64,000 nt of DNA from Pyrodictiaceae archaeon (GCA_015521735.1 WANQ01000010.1:1-64000), one strand, 5' to 3'; counted from the first letter of the stretch, positions 8,661 to 18,266 are shown. Notes: generated by a model from the sequence alone, not told the origin. Numbers and translations: made by a program.

Positions 8661-10802
8661 CTAAACTATTTTTACGAGTACAATGTATCCTCGAGGCATT
8701 AATTTAATCCTGGAATCACCCTTAAACTCTAATACATTACCGTCCTGGTCAATGTATTTACCAGTAACTCCACTAATGGTTATGTAGGCGACATTATCTG
8801 AGGCATTGAATACTGCTAAGGCTTCCTCATCGTCAAGCCATCTCTTAACCAAGAGCACCTTCCTATCAAGTCCTTGTGCATGGTAGAATCCCAGTTTAAG
8901 AACCCTATGCTTTCTACGTAGTTTCAGTAATTTCTTCATCTCAACTAGTAGTTGCTTATCCCACTTACTTTCATCCCATATCATAGGCCTCCTATTGTCT
9001 GGGTCTCCTCCTCCCTCAACACCTATTTCATCACCATAGTATATTGATGGAGCTCCATAAGCTGTTATTAGATAAGCATATGCTTGGAGAACCTTACGTT
9101 TATCTCCATTAGCTATAGTCATTATCCTAGGCGTATCATGACTGCCCACTAAGTTGTATAAAGAGTTAGCTTGATATGGTGCTAGCTTAACGTATTGCTC
9201 AAGAGTTTTCAACGCAAACTCTGTTGCTGTGATCCTATCTTCTATGAAGAACGCTAGAATTAGGCGTCTCAACTCATAGTTCATTACACTATCATATGTT
9301 TCCTCATGCATATAGTATAGTGGATCACCAGTAACTTCCCCTATAAAGACTCCGTCATCGAACATCCCCTTATAGTCTAAGTACAATACGTTTAAGGCGT
9401 GTTCAGGTATACCTAGGCTTACATCTAATCTAAATCCATCAACACCTATACTAGCCCAATGCCTAATAACGTTTTTAAAGAATTCCACAACCTCCATATT
9501 ATCATAGTTGAACTTAGGCATACAGGGTACGCCGAGAAATGTTTCATAGAATAACTTCTTCCCCTTAACCACCTTACCTACTCTATCCCTACATGGACAT
9601 TCAGGATCCATTACCGTTTTTCTGTAAACATCAAGTACTTCTTCTTCAACATCACCTATGTCTTCAACTAGGAAATTATACCATTTCCAATACCTACTCT
9701 TATTTCCTTTAAACAATGCCTCCCTAAACGCTTTAAAACATATAGAAGAGTGGTGTAACGGTAAATCAATAACTACTTTTATGTTATTTGAGTGTGCCTT
9801 ATTCAACAATTCTTTAAAGTCTTCAAGTGTTCCTAAGTATCTATCCACTACATGATAGTCTACTACATCATACCTATGATATGATGGTGACCTAAATATA
9901 GGCGTTAAGTATATTGCTTCTATACCCAGGTCAATTAAATAGTTTAACTTCTCTATTATACCCCTTATATCGCCACCATAGTATCCTGGTTCTCGAGGTG
10001 CATATCTTCTAATTATTGTTGGAGGATCATTGCTAGGATCACCATTATGGAAGCTGTCAACAAATATTGAATAGTATATTGCACCTATATACCATTTAGG
10101 CTTATCTACTCCTTTAATACTCCTAACTAGAATAAATGATGGATTCTCTACTACTCCTTCATCTCCATAAACGTATCTATTAGTTAGTGAATCATACAAT
10201 ATGAATCTATAGGCTTTAAGCCTACGACATTTAATTACTGTTTCATAGAAGTCATGGTACTTAGTTGAAACTACTTTATCCATAACCTTGATGCCTACAT
10301 GATCTTCACATATGTATTCTAGCTCTATGTTCACAAACTCGTTTTTCAGTGTCTTAATTCTAACTACATAGTAGTCCAGGTATTTTGATATAAATGCTGG
10401 ATCCGTTTCAACGTGTACTATGTGTTCAAAATGCACACCACCCTCTTTTAATGCTTGTTCAAGTTCATCCACTCCTACTCTTGCTACAGATACAGTAAAC
10501 TCAAGTGATGGTACTTCAGGATAAGGTCTATAGTTTTTTATTCTTTCGGGATTCTCTTCATCAACTAAGAATTCGTACCCATTTACAGAGTAGAGGTAAT
10601 GGTAGATCCCTTCCCATAACTTAACTACTGCTACTCCTCTATCACCTATTTTCCTTAACTTTATGTGCCCTGGAAACCAAGACGTAAATTCTGAGATCAA
10701 GTATATGTTCCGTGCACCAGTATTCCATTTAGTATTGAATTCTACTATGTACTTACCTAATCTGTTACCTTTTATTCTTTCTCTACCTACAACCTTGTAC
10801 AC
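8661..10802 (-). CDS. GH13 alpha-glucan hydrolase, cyclomaltodextrinase/neopullulanase-like
   Basis: A 713-residue enzyme without a signal peptide, so probably cytoplasmic, acting on imported maltodextrins. About 220 residues of beta-rich N-terminal domains precede a GH13 barrel starting near IYYSIFVDSFHNGDP. GH13 motifs are present: IDLPLHHSS (region I), FNYDN after MPK (region V), DGFRLDVSLG with the nucleophile Asp near 458 (region II), FIGEVTGDP with the acid Glu near 486 (region III) and VGSHDTPR (region IV). MPKFN in region V is typical of the cyclomaltodextrinase, maltogenic amylase and neopullulanase group; region I has HH where many members have NH. A short beta domain ends the protein. 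The start is GTG at 10802. Exact specificity cannot be read from sequence. Confidence 0.87.
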   Translation of the reverse strand: MYKVVGRERIKGNRLGKYIVEFNTKWNTGARNIYLISEFTSWFPGHIKLRKIGDRGVAVVKLWEGIYHYLYSVNGYEFLVDEENPERIKNYRPYPEVPSLEFTVSVARVGVDELEQALKEGGVHFEHIVHVETDPAFISKYLDYYVVRIKTLKNEFVNIELEYICEDHVGIKVMDKVVSTKYHDFYETVIKCRRLKAYRFILYDSLTNRYVYGDEGVVENPSFILVRSIKGVDKPKWYIGAIYYSIFVDSFHNGDPSNDPPTIIRRYAPREPGYYGGDIRGIIEKLNYLIDLGIEAIYLTPIFRSPSYHRYDVVDYHVVDRYLGTLEDFKELLNKAHSNNIKVVIDLPLHHSSICFKAFREALFKGNKSRYWKWYNFLVEDIGDVEEEVLDVYRKTVMDPECPCRDRVGKVVKGKKLFYETFLGVPCMPKFNYDNMEVVEFFKNVIRHWASIGVDGFRLDVSLGIPEHALNVLYLDYKGMFDDGVFIGEVTGDPLYYMHEETYDSVMNYELRRLILAFFIEDRITATEFALKTLEQYVKLAPYQANSLYNLVGSHDTPRIMTIANGDKRKVLQAYAYLITAYGAPSIYYGDEIGVEGGGDPDNRRPMIWDESKWDKQLLVEMKKLLKLRRKHRVLKLGFYHAQGLDRKVLLVKRWLDDEEALAVFNASDNVAYITISGVTGKYIDQDGNVLEFKGDSRIKLMPRGYIVLVKIV

Positions 10803-10953
10803 TCTTCAACTCCATTAAATGCGAGTGCACGCTAATATTTAATTATTCTGCGTATACGTATCATGAGATACTGGTAACCCTACCAATTATATCTTTGAAG
10901 TATTCTCGCCTATCACTTAATATTCTGCTTAGTGTATTCTAAGTCTACGAGGT

Positions 10954-11181
10954 ATGTGTGCTATGGGTAGGATTTCACGTGGTGAACAATGTAGTGTTAA
11001 TGGATGTAACGTTAGAGCCGAATACTCGGTAAGCTATGATGAGGCACGGGTCCTTGAAAATAGTGGTTATAAGCTAAGAGTAGTTCATGGACGAGTTTAT
11101 CTTTGTAGAAAACACTATAAGGAGTTGAAGAAGCTTAAGAAGAGTGAAAGCAAGATACTTAAGTGGAGGTTTAAAACATAG
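10954..11181 (+). CDS. Small zinc-binding-like protein, unknown function
   Basis: A basic 75-residue protein. Cys13 and Cys18 (CSVNGC) pair with a later LCRKHY (Cys-x2-His), a Cys-x4-C...C-x2-H arrangement that could bind one zinc. The C-terminus is rich in Lys (KELKKLKKSESK). I do not recognise a named family. Either ATG at 10954 or the one at 10963 could be the start. It stands alone between the GH13 gene, which diverges from it, and leuS, and is followed by a hairpin that could end its transcript. A nucleic-acid-binding role is possible but only inferred from the basic charge and metal-ligand pattern. Confidence 0.65.
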   Translation: MCAMGRISRGEQCSVNGCNVRAEYSVSYDEARVLENSGYKLRVVHGRVYLCRKHYKELKKLKKSESKILKWRFKT

Positions 11182-11203
11182 TAGAGAAGACTAATGGAGT
11201 TTT

Positions 11204-11228
11204 ATCCCTATCTGAGGCAGGATAGGAT
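11204..11228 (+). terminator. Hairpin after the small zinc protein
   Basis: CCTATC (11207-11212) pairs with GATAGG (11221-11226) around an 8-nt loop, with flanking ATC/GAT nearly extending the stem and a TTTT just after. It lies 23 bp past the stop of the gene at 10954-11181 and well before leuS. Archaeal termination mainly uses T-runs, so the hairpin itself may instead be a 3'-end stabiliser. Confidence 0.35.
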
Positions 11229-11311
11229 TTTGTAAGGGTAAGGCTTAAGTACCGTAGCAATTTACTTGCTGATGTACTCTAAGGGTAAAGTTTAATAGTG
11301 GTGACTCTTTA

Positions 11312-14300
11312 TTGGCGTTTACGGGAGCGTATATTGTTGAGCCACGTATGAACATATATGTTAAACCGCATAATGATTTCGCCAAATATCTAATAGAAAT
11401 AGCGCGTAAGTGGCAGGAGAAGTGGATTAAAGACAAAATATTTGAAGCAGATGCTAAGCCAGGTAAACCTAAATTCTTCTTAACAGCAGCGTTCCCCTAT
11501 CCTAATGGTCCATCACATATGGGTCATGCTAGAACATATACTGTAACCGATGTGTATGCTAGATTTAAGCGTATGCAAGGATACAATGTACTATTCCCCA
11601 TGGGATTCCACTATACGGGAACACCTGTCCTAGCAATGGCTGAAGCTGTTGCCGCTAAGGATGAAAAACTACTTAACCTATTTAGGAAAGTCTATGGTAT
11701 CCCCGACGACATAATACCTAAGCTTTCAGACCCATTAACCATGGCACGATACTTCCACGCTATATCAAAGATATCCCTTATTGAAACAGGGTATAGTATT
11801 GACTGGAGACGTGAGTTTACTACAATAGATCCAGAGTTTAAAGCATTCATTAGATGGCAGTTTGAGAAGCTAAGGCAGAAGGGATACTTAGTAAAGGGGA
11901 CTCACCCTGTAGGGTGGTGTCCTAAGCACAACATGCCTGTTGGAATGCATGATACAAAAGATGACGTAGAACCTGAGATAGGGGAGTGGACGTTAATATT
12001 CTTCGAGGACGAGGATGGAATAATATATCCTGCTGCAACACTTAGACCAGAAACTGTTCTAGGAGTAACAAATATATGGGTTAATCCGTCAGCCGATTAT
12101 GTTAAAGTTAAAGTAGATGATATGGAATGGATTATTAGTGATAGAGCAGCCTATAAACTAAGATTCCAGAGGAAGCGTATAGAAGTAATAGAGAAGTTCA
12201 AAGGAGAAAAACTTCTCGGGAAACGTGTAAGGAACCCCGTTACTGGCGAAAGAGTAGTAATATTACCAGCATCATTTGTAGACCCAGATACTGGTACTGG
12301 TATTGTAATGAGTGTACCCGCTCATGCACCCTATGATTACGCTGCGATAATTGACTTAGACAGAGAAGTGCTTAGCAAATATGGTGTTAGCTTAGATGAA
12401 CTTAAACCTAGGCCTTTAATAAGAGTTAAGGGGTATGGTGAGCTTCCTGCTGTTGAAGTAGTAGAACGTATGAAGATAAAGAGCCAGAATGAAAGAGAGA
12501 AACTAGAAGAAGCTACAAAGGAAGTATATGGTGCTGAATACAAGTATGGTGTAATGCGTGAAGATGTTGTAAAATATGTTGCACAAGACTTACCAGATAA
12601 TGTTAGGAGGTATCTCGTAGGAGTAGTTAAGGCGTGGATTGCTGGAAAACCCGTTAGTGAAGCCAGGGATAATATAGCTAGATGGCTTAAAGAGTCCAGA
12701 TACGCTGATGTAATGTATGAGATAATGAATAAGCCAGTATACTGTCGTTGTGGTACTGAAATAGTTGTAAAGATACTTGAAGACCAATGGTTCATAGACT
12801 ACGGTAATCCTGAATGGAAGGAAATTGTACGTAAAGCATTATCTAAGATAAGGATAGTACCACCCGAATATAGAGAGGACTTTAAGTACACTATAGAATG
12901 GGTTCAAAGGAGAGCATGTGCTAGAACTAGAGGGCTAGGCACAGAACTCCCATGGGCTCCAGGATGGATTATTGAGAGCTTAAGTGATTCTACAATATAC
13001 ATGGCATACTATACTATATCACACAAGATAAAAGAGTACAAGCTACGAGCCGAGCAATTAACTTACGAGTTCTGGGACTACGTAATGCTGGGCAAAGGCG
13101 ATGTTAAAGAAGTTTCAAAGAGTACAGGTATACCAGTTAAGGTTCTCGAGGAACTTAGAAAAGAGTTTGACTACTGGTATCCACTAGATTCTAGACATAG
13201 CGCTAAAGACCTAATACCTAATCACCTAACATTCTTCATATACAATCATACAGCAATATTCCCAGAAGAAAAATGGCCTAGACAAATAGCTGTAAATGGA
13301 TGGCTCCTAATTAGAGGCCACAAGATGAGTAAAAGCTTAGGCAACGTAATACCTCTTAGAATAATGAACCACCTATATGGACCAGATACTGTTAGAGCAA
13401 CAGTAATACTTTCATCAGAAGTAGGACAAGATGCTGATTTCACAGATGAATTAGTTGAAAGCGTGCTAGACAAGCTCAAAAAGTTTAGAGATACTATAAT
13501 GGAACTACATAAAATGTACTCTAAAGTCAAAGAACTAAATGGAACAGAATTAACTGATATAGATAAGTGGATTCTTAGCCGTATGCAAAAACATATTAAA
13601 AACATAACTAATGCTATGGAGAACTTAAGGTTTAGGGAAGCAGCAAACATAGCCTTCTATATAATAGACAAGGATGTTAAAAGATACTTAGAAAGAGTAT
13701 ACGATGAGATTAATTCAAGTAAACGTAAGAAGACCATTGCCTGGGTGCTATCATATATAGTTGATGTATGGATTAGACTTGTAGCACCAATAATACCGCA
13801 CCTCGCAGAAGAGCTTTGGAGTAGTATAGGTAAACAAGGATATGTATCATTAGCTAAATGGCCTGAAGTTAAGGAAGAATACATCAGCGTTGACGTAGAG
13901 GTTAAGGAGGAGTATGTTGACAGAGTAATCAATGATATGAAAGAGATCATAAAAGTTACTAAGACTAAGCCTTCTAGAATAATACTATATGTTGCCAGTA
14001 AGGATTCATACGAGATACTCAGAGATGCTATTAGAACAGTACTTAACGGTAAACCATTAAAGGAGTTTATGAGGCAAGCTCTCTCTAAAGTTAAGGATAG
14101 AAAAGCATTTGCTAGAATAGCTAAGAAATACTATGACCTAGCATCAGAGATACCACCTCACTTAAAAGACTATCTCCTTGAGAATACCTTAGATGAATAC
14201 CAAGTACTAAGCAATGCTAAGGAATACATAGCAAGAACTATAGGTGCTAAAGAAGTGATAGTATATCTTAGCGATGATCCTTCTGCACCAGATATAGGTG

Positions 14301-14350
14301 GTAAGAAGAAGATGGCTATAGCGTTTAAGCCAGCAATTTATATTGAGTAA
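11312..14350 (+). CDS. leuS: Leucyl-tRNA synthetase
   Basis: A 1012-residue class I aminoacyl-tRNA synthetase of archaeal/eukaryotic LeuRS type. The HIGH motif is HMGH at 69-72 inside AAFPYPNGPSHMGHARTY, and KMSKS is at 671-675. Between them lies the CP1 editing region (GTGIVMSVPAHAPYDY, with the editing Asp side). An anticodon-binding helical domain (AAFYIIDKDVKRYLERV) and a C-terminal extension follow. Start choice: TTG at 11312 has a GTGGTGA ribosome-binding-like sequence 6 nt upstream; an in-frame ATG at 11348 is the alternative and would remove 12 residues. The 3' end overlaps the convergent gene at 14338-15036 by 13 bp. Confidence 0.97.
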   Translation: MAFTGAYIVEPRMNIYVKPHNDFAKYLIEIARKWQEKWIKDKIFEADAKPGKPKFFLTAAFPYPNGPSHMGHARTYTVTDVYARFKRMQGYNVLFPMGFHYTGTPVLAMAEAVAAKDEKLLNLFRKVYGIPDDIIPKLSDPLTMARYFHAISKISLIETGYSIDWRREFTTIDPEFKAFIRWQFEKLRQKGYLVKGTHPVGWCPKHNMPVGMHDTKDDVEPEIGEWTLIFFEDEDGIIYPAATLRPETVLGVTNIWVNPSADYVKVKVDDMEWIISDRAAYKLRFQRKRIEVIEKFKGEKLLGKRVRNPVTGERVVILPASFVDPDTGTGIVMSVPAHAPYDYAAIIDLDREVLSKYGVSLDELKPRPLIRVKGYGELPAVEVVERMKIKSQNEREKLEEATKEVYGAEYKYGVMREDVVKYVAQDLPDNVRRYLVGVVKAWIAGKPVSEARDNIARWLKESRYADVMYEIMNKPVYCRCGTEIVVKILEDQWFIDYGNPEWKEIVRKALSKIRIVPPEYREDFKYTIEWVQRRACARTRGLGTELPWAPGWIIESLSDSTIYMAYYTISHKIKEYKLRAEQLTYEFWDYVMLGKGDVKEVSKSTGIPVKVLEELRKEFDYWYPLDSRHSAKDLIPNHLTFFIYNHTAIFPEEKWPRQIAVNGWLLIRGHKMSKSLGNVIPLRIMNHLYGPDTVRATVILSSEVGQDADFTDELVESVLDKLKKFRDTIMELHKMYSKVKELNGTELTDIDKWILSRMQKHIKNITNAMENLRFREAANIAFYIIDKDVKRYLERVYDEINSSKRKKTIAWVLSYIVDVWIRLVAPIIPHLAEELWSSIGKQGYVSLAKWPEVKEEYISVDVEVKEEYVDRVINDMKEIIKVTKTKPSRIILYVASKDSYEILRDAIRTVLNGKPLKEFMRQALSKVKDRKAFARIAKKYYDLASEIPPHLKDYLLENTLDEYQVLSNAKEYIARTIGAKEVIVYLSDDPSAPDIGGKKKMAIAFKPAIYIE

Positions 14351-15036
14351 TCCTCTAATAACACGTAGCCTCCTTCAATCCTAATATATCTTTTCATAGT
14401 AAGTGTTCTAAGTATTTCTTGTGCTTCCTTTTTATCTATTTTCAGTGACCCCATTAGGACATATACTGCATCCCTATACGTTAATGGACCATACTCTGAC
14501 ATAGCCTTAGATAGTTCTTCTAGAGCTCTAGCCAGGTTTGATGGCATACTCTCTCTTACTGGAAGTACTCCTTTACTTGGATCAACTATAACTCTAAACC
14601 TACTATAACCATATTCAACCAAGTATTCATTACCAGTTATTCGTTTAAGCTTAGCTATTCTAGCTCTTAAAATCCTTGCTAGCTTTCCAGCCTTGAATGC
14701 TGTAGCAAATACTATAGCATTATTAAGTGAAGACAATGCATCTAAAGGAGCATAATCTACACCATAAACTATTAATGGCCTACCTATTTCGCCGTCTCTG
14801 AGCGAGTCAAGAAGTATTATCTTCTCCAATAGATCCTCGGCTCTCCTAGTAGATGCTATATTGTGGAAGAGCTCAAGTCTAATAGGCTGGGTGTAGGCAA
14901 CGTATACGGTATTCTTTTTAGCAAGACGTAGTGAAACCTCTACTATGAAAACCATATTAGCTACCGCATAATCTGATACAAGTAGTACACGTTTACCCTT
15001 TAATACATCCCATAGTATTCTCGGTAAACTAGGCAT
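14338..15036 (-). CDS. Unknown conserved-looking archaeal protein, probable winged-helix end
   Basis: A 232-residue soluble protein that I cannot place in a family. The first half has alternating beta/alpha patterning: GKRVLLVSDYAVANMVFIVEV, then NTVYVAYTQPIR, then RPLIVYGVDYAPL and NNAIVFATAF, resembling a RecA- or Rossmann-like sheet without a P-loop. The last 70 residues (LTYRDAVYVLMGSLKIDKKEA, then a helix and KRYIRIEGGYVLLEDYSI) look like a winged helix-turn-helix. A degenerate ATPase or a regulator with a wHTH tail is possible; this is inference only. It overlaps leuS by 13 bp tail to tail. A C/D-box sRNA candidate lies just upstream on the other strand. Confidence 0.75.
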   Translation of the reverse strand: MPSLPRILWDVLKGKRVLLVSDYAVANMVFIVEVSLRLAKKNTVYVAYTQPIRLELFHNIASTRRAEDLLEKIILLDSLRDGEIGRPLIVYGVDYAPLDALSSLNNAIVFATAFKAGKLARILRARIAKLKRITGNEYLVEYGYSRFRVIVDPSKGVLPVRESMPSNLARALEELSKAMSEYGPLTYRDAVYVLMGSLKIDKKEAQEILRTLTMKRYIRIEGGYVLLEDYSI

Positions 15037-15056
15037 AGCTAGACACTCTAAGTAAT

Positions 15057-15119
15057 GTGATGAAGCCTAATCCCTCTGAGCAGATAAGTCTAGCTATGAG
15101 GAAACGCAGGCCTAGCTGA
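15057..15119 (+). ncRNA. Candidate C/D-box sRNA
   Basis: Box C GTGATGA (15057-15063), a 12-nt guide (15064-15075), box D' CTGA (15076-15079), a 16-nt spacer, box C' ATGAGGA (15096-15102, one mismatch to RTGATGA), a 13-nt guide (15103-15115) and box D CTGA (15116-15119). Total 63 nt, close to the size of archaeal 2'-O-methylation guide RNAs. It lies in the 186 bp gap between two minus-strand genes, in a stretch richer in G+C than its surroundings. The D'-C' spacer is longer than usual and I see no clear promoter, so confidence is lower than for the one at 29061. I could not assign rRNA or tRNA targets with certainty. Confidence 0.55.
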
Positions 15120-15222
15120 AACGTTTTGGTCAGCGTAGCTCAGCCTCTACATTAAGGACTTTCAAGTACCAGGCAGTCATCATCCCCATTTACTACAGTA
15201 TATGTTGGTAGGGTTTAAACGG

Positions 15223-16203
15223 TTATTCTTCGCTTTCCTCAATACCCTTCATAACATGTTCTTGTAGAGCCCATCCAAAGCTTTCAGTTAATATGAGTAC
15301 TGCTGCATGTGGAGGTATAACTCCGAGCTCTGTTATTATAGCATCAATGTATTCTGGAGGAGTAACGTCAAATGATGGATTTAGTACTTTAACTCCAGGG
15401 TTCTCTTTAAGCCATTCATTACTGACTACTTCTGTAGGATCTCTTAGCTCTATTTTAACTAGTTCGCCTATGAATGTCATTGGGCTGAACTTGTATGTCT
15501 CAGCTGCTACAAGAAACATTACACCTGCCTCATGTGCTGCTAGTGCTAGTTGGCTTGTACCTATCTTGTTTACTAGAGCGCCATTGCTTGCTATGGCGTC
15601 TGCACCTACAATAACCTTGTCAACTCTTTTAACTATCAACCTCATAGCTGAGTCGGGGACAAGTGTAACATCTATACCTGCTTCAGCTAATTGTGAACTC
15701 GTTATCCTTCCCTGAAACTTAGGCCTAGTTTCATCAGAGTAGACCTTAACATTCTTACCCTGCTTATGAGCCTCTATTATTACTGATACTGCTGCTGTGC
15801 TATGACAGTGAGTCATAATGATGTCTCCATCATTTATCATTCTAGCGCCATACTCAGCTATTTTCTTTACAGCTTCTAAGCTCTTATCTATGAACTCTTT
15901 TGCAGATGCAATAACAGTTTGCTTAAGTTCTTCTAAATCGCCTTCACTTCTCCTAAGCCTAGTCATAACATACATTACCGCATTAGGGAGACTAACAGCT
16001 GTAGGCCTAGTATTCAATATTATGTTCGCCACTTTCTCCATGTACTTCTTAAACTCATCTCTACTACCCCTGTATTTTTCAGCAGCTATCATTAATGCTT
16101 TAGCAGCACTCCTAGCAATTTTACCAGCACCACGTATTCTCATAGTCTTAATATCTTCTGCTATTTGTAAAACCTCTCTAGGTATATCCATAAGCTCAAC
16201 CAC
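15223..16203 (-). CDS. Ribose-1,5-bisphosphate isomerase / aIF2B-like (e2b2) protein
   Basis: A 326-residue member of the eIF2B alpha/beta/delta and MtnA superfamily. Conserved blocks are RGAGKIARSAAKAL, LNTRPTAVSLPNAVMYV, MTHCHSTAAV with the catalytic-type Cys, SDETRPKFQGRI, VDKVIVGADAIASNGA and NKIGTSQLALAAHE. In archaea this group includes R15P isomerase, which makes ribulose-1,5-bisphosphate from ribose-1,5-bisphosphate in AMP/nucleoside breakdown. Methylthioribose-1-phosphate isomerase and a true aIF2B role are alternatives; the CHS motif and length fit R15P isomerase best. A PfkB kinase and a nucleoside phosphorylase of possible relevance lie at 24.9-26.7 kb. The 16204-16287 gap to the divergent gene holds its promoter. 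Confidence 0.85.
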   Translation of the reverse strand: MVELMDIPREVLQIAEDIKTMRIRGAGKIARSAAKALMIAAEKYRGSRDEFKKYMEKVANIILNTRPTAVSLPNAVMYVMTRLRRSEGDLEELKQTVIASAKEFIDKSLEAVKKIAEYGARMINDGDIIMTHCHSTAAVSVIIEAHKQGKNVKVYSDETRPKFQGRITSSQLAEAGIDVTLVPDSAMRLIVKRVDKVIVGADAIASNGALVNKIGTSQLALAAHEAGVMFLVAAETYKFSPMTFIGELVKIELRDPTEVVSNEWLKENPGVKVLNPSFDVTPPEYIDAIITELGVIPPHAAVLILTESFGWALQEHVMKGIEESEE

Positions 16204-16287
16204 TCGAGTTCTTCAGAGTGTATTTTAACTACTATACCCAGGATATTTAAGTAGTAAACCACTCATGGTATTATACGGTTGTGGAAA

Positions 16288-16701
16288 ATGAAGGCTCCCA
16301 CGCCTAGTAGAGAAGAGGTAGTAGAGTTAGGAGAAAGTGAGTGCTACTACGTGTGCAAGGACTATAACTTAGAAGACGCCTACAATGAGGTAATTAAAGT
16401 ATTATCGCCTAAAGAGGAGTTCATAGTAGTTGAAGGGTGTCCTGCATGTATTGCTAGAGAAATAATAGCTAAGTTAAAAGCCAAGACCTATATGGCCTTA
16501 ACACCTTCAGGAGCCTTTATAGAATTCTATGTCTACGGCAAAACAGTATACGAAATCCTAAGCGAGGAGGGAGAAAGACCTTTAATAACTGTTACAAGTT
16601 ATAGTATTGAAAAACTACGTGAAAGAATTGAAGAGTTAAGAATGCAGGCACTCATATCTGCTAATGATGCTGAAAACCTGGTGGAATGGGCTAACGAGTA
16701 G
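16288..16701 (+). CDS. Small protein with CPAC motif, unknown function
   Basis: A 137-residue alpha/beta protein. It contains VEGCPACIAREI near residue 50, a thioredoxin-like C-x-x-C pair, after EFIVVEGC, and later GKTVYEILSEEGERPLI. There is no signal peptide. The C-x-x-C could be redox-active or metal-binding; I do not recognise the family. ATG at 16288 is preferred; an in-frame TTG lies 9 bp upstream at 16279. A TATA-like GATATTTAAG near 16242-16251 precedes it by the expected distance. It is divergent from the R15P isomerase gene and convergent with the DUF35 gene 13 bp away. Confidence 0.7.
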   Translation: MKAPTPSREEVVELGESECYYVCKDYNLEDAYNEVIKVLSPKEEFIVVEGCPACIAREIIAKLKAKTYMALTPSGAFIEFYVYGKTVYEILSEEGERPLITVTSYSIEKLRERIEELRMQALISANDAENLVEWANE

Positions 16702-16714
16702 GTGCTTTAACACT

Positions 16715-17110
16715 TTATATCATTATGGGTCTAAACTTTAATGCGTATGGTATTACACCATATTCTTCTTTACGGTTAATTCTACGTAGTACTGCTTCAA
16801 CTTCCATACCTATTTTGAGGTCTTTTTCATCTACATCTGTTAGTGGTGCGAATACTCTAATACCGTTTTCAAGTTCAATTATACCTATTATTAATGGTGC
16901 TTGATCTCTATAGCCTATTGGCGGATCGTGTAGTATAGCATATGATATTAACTTGCCCCTGCGAGGTAGCTCGACTTCTTCTAGTTCACGTGACCTACAT
17001 TTCTCGCATACAGGTCTAGGAGGATAGTATATTGCTCCACATTTCTTACACTTAACTCCAACTAATCTATACCTTGCCTTCTTTTCACGCCATATACGTG
17101 CAGGATACAT
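16715..17110 (-). CDS. DUF35 zinc-ribbon/OB-fold protein, thiolase partner
   Basis: A 131-residue protein. The N-terminal zinc ribbon is CKKCGAIYYPPRPVCEKC, and an OB-fold follows (RGKLISYAILHDPPIGY, PLIIGIIELENGIRVFAPL). In archaea this family bridges acetyl-CoA thiolase and HMG-CoA synthase in a complex that channels acetoacetyl-CoA into the mevalonate route. Here it starts 4 bp after the stop of the thiolase gene, so the two are cotranscribed. HMG-CoA synthase, often the third member of the cluster, is not in the window. Confidence 0.9.
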   Translation of the reverse strand: MYPARIWREKKARYRLVGVKCKKCGAIYYPPRPVCEKCRSRELEEVELPRRGKLISYAILHDPPIGYRDQAPLIIGIIELENGIRVFAPLTDVDEKDLKIGMEVEAVLRRINRKEEYGVIPYALKFRPIMI

Positions 17111-17114
17111 GGTT

Positions 17115-18266
17115 TCACCTCCTAAGAATTGCTACAGTTATGGTTGTTCCTGCACCACCTATATTGGAGGCTAATCCTACTTCAGATGGAACCTTTACTC
17201 CTGGAAAATCACCTCTAAGCTGCATGGCTATTTCAGCTACTTGGTATACGCCAGTAGCACCCACTGGATGTCCTCGTGCTTTTAAGCCCCCACTTGGATT
17301 TGCGGTAGGCTTATCGCCTGGATGGAATGCACCATCATTTAATGCTTTGGCGGCTCTACCTTTTTCTACAAAGCCTAGGTCTTCTAGACTCATTAGTCCT
17401 AGTATACTGAACGCATCATGTACTTCAACTACATCTATATCTCTAGGACTTATCTTGGCCATTGAGAATGCTTGTTTAGCTGCGAGAATTAATGCTTCCA
17501 TTCTATCAAGGCTTTCTCTTCCCGCTATGTATATTTTATCAGTAGCCATGCCTACACCTACAATACTTATTGGTGTATCACTTATCTTCTTGGCAACATC
17601 CTCTGATGCAAGTATTACAGCAGCTGCACCATCACTTATAGGGCTAGCATCAAGTAAGCGTAATGGGTATGCTATTATTCTTGATGTAACTACTTGTTCC
17701 TTGGTAACTCTAAATCTTAATTGAGCATATGGGTTCTTAGAAGCATTTTCATGCATCATTACTGACCATTCAGCTATTTCTTCATGTGATACACGGTACT
17801 TCTTCATATAGTAGTGCATTAGCAATGCGTTTAGGCTAGTAAAACTTGCGCCATAGAATGCCTCGTATTCCGCATCGGCTGCTTTAGCTAATGCAGCTGT
17901 GGTAACAGAGCTACGAGCATCAGTTAACTTTTCAACACCAGCTACCATAACCACGTCTACAAGACCTGAAGCAACTAGGGCATAACCTGTATAGAATGCT
18001 GCTCCACCACTTCCACAAGCTGCTTCGACCTTGAATGCAGGTATTCTACCTAAGCCTCCATAGTCTGCTAGATATGCTCCTAGGTTATCCTGGTCTTGTA
18101 GACTACTACTTGTTTCGTTTCCTACAACAAGTGCTTTAGGCATAATATTACCTGCATCCTCGATAGCTTTCCAAGCCGCTTCAGCAAACAGTTCTTTAAG
18201 TCCCTTATCGTAGTGTCTTGAAACCTTTGTCAAGCCTACTCCTACAACATAGACCTTCTTCATCAC
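17115..18266 (-). CDS. Acetyl-CoA acetyltransferase (thiolase), archaeal type
   Basis: A 383-residue thiolase-fold enzyme that condenses two acetyl-CoA to acetoacetyl-CoA, the first step to isoprenoid lipids. The acyl-accepting Cys is in VEAACGSGGAAFY near residue 87; the His of the active site is in VVEVHDAFS, and RGHPVGATGVYQ plus IGGAGTT near the end complete the family pattern. It is followed at 4 bp by its DUF35 partner. The SCP2-thiolase group in archaea is related and could be involved in lipid degradation; the DUF35 pairing favours the mevalonate role. A TATA-like ATTTATATTT on the minus strand about 40 bp upstream could drive the pair. Confidence 0.9.
   Translation of the reverse strand: MMKKVYVVGVGLTKVSRHYDKGLKELFAEAAWKAIEDAGNIMPKALVVGNETSSSLQDQDNLGAYLADYGGLGRIPAFKVEAACGSGGAAFYTGYALVASGLVDVVMVAGVEKLTDARSSVTTAALAKAADAEYEAFYGASFTSLNALLMHYYMKKYRVSHEEIAEWSVMMHENASKNPYAQLRFRVTKEQVVTSRIIAYPLRLLDASPISDGAAAVILASEDVAKKISDTPISIVGVGMATDKIYIAGRESLDRMEALILAAKQAFSMAKISPRDIDVVEVHDAFSILGLMSLEDLGFVEKGRAAKALNDGAFHPGDKPTANPSGGLKARGHPVGATGVYQVAEIAMQLRGDFPGVKVPSEVGLASNIGGAGTTITVAILRR

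Noticed and set aside
12337..12795. A 152-residue minus-strand frame inside leuS
   Set aside because: It lies wholly within the conserved leuS coding frame and has no recognisable motif.
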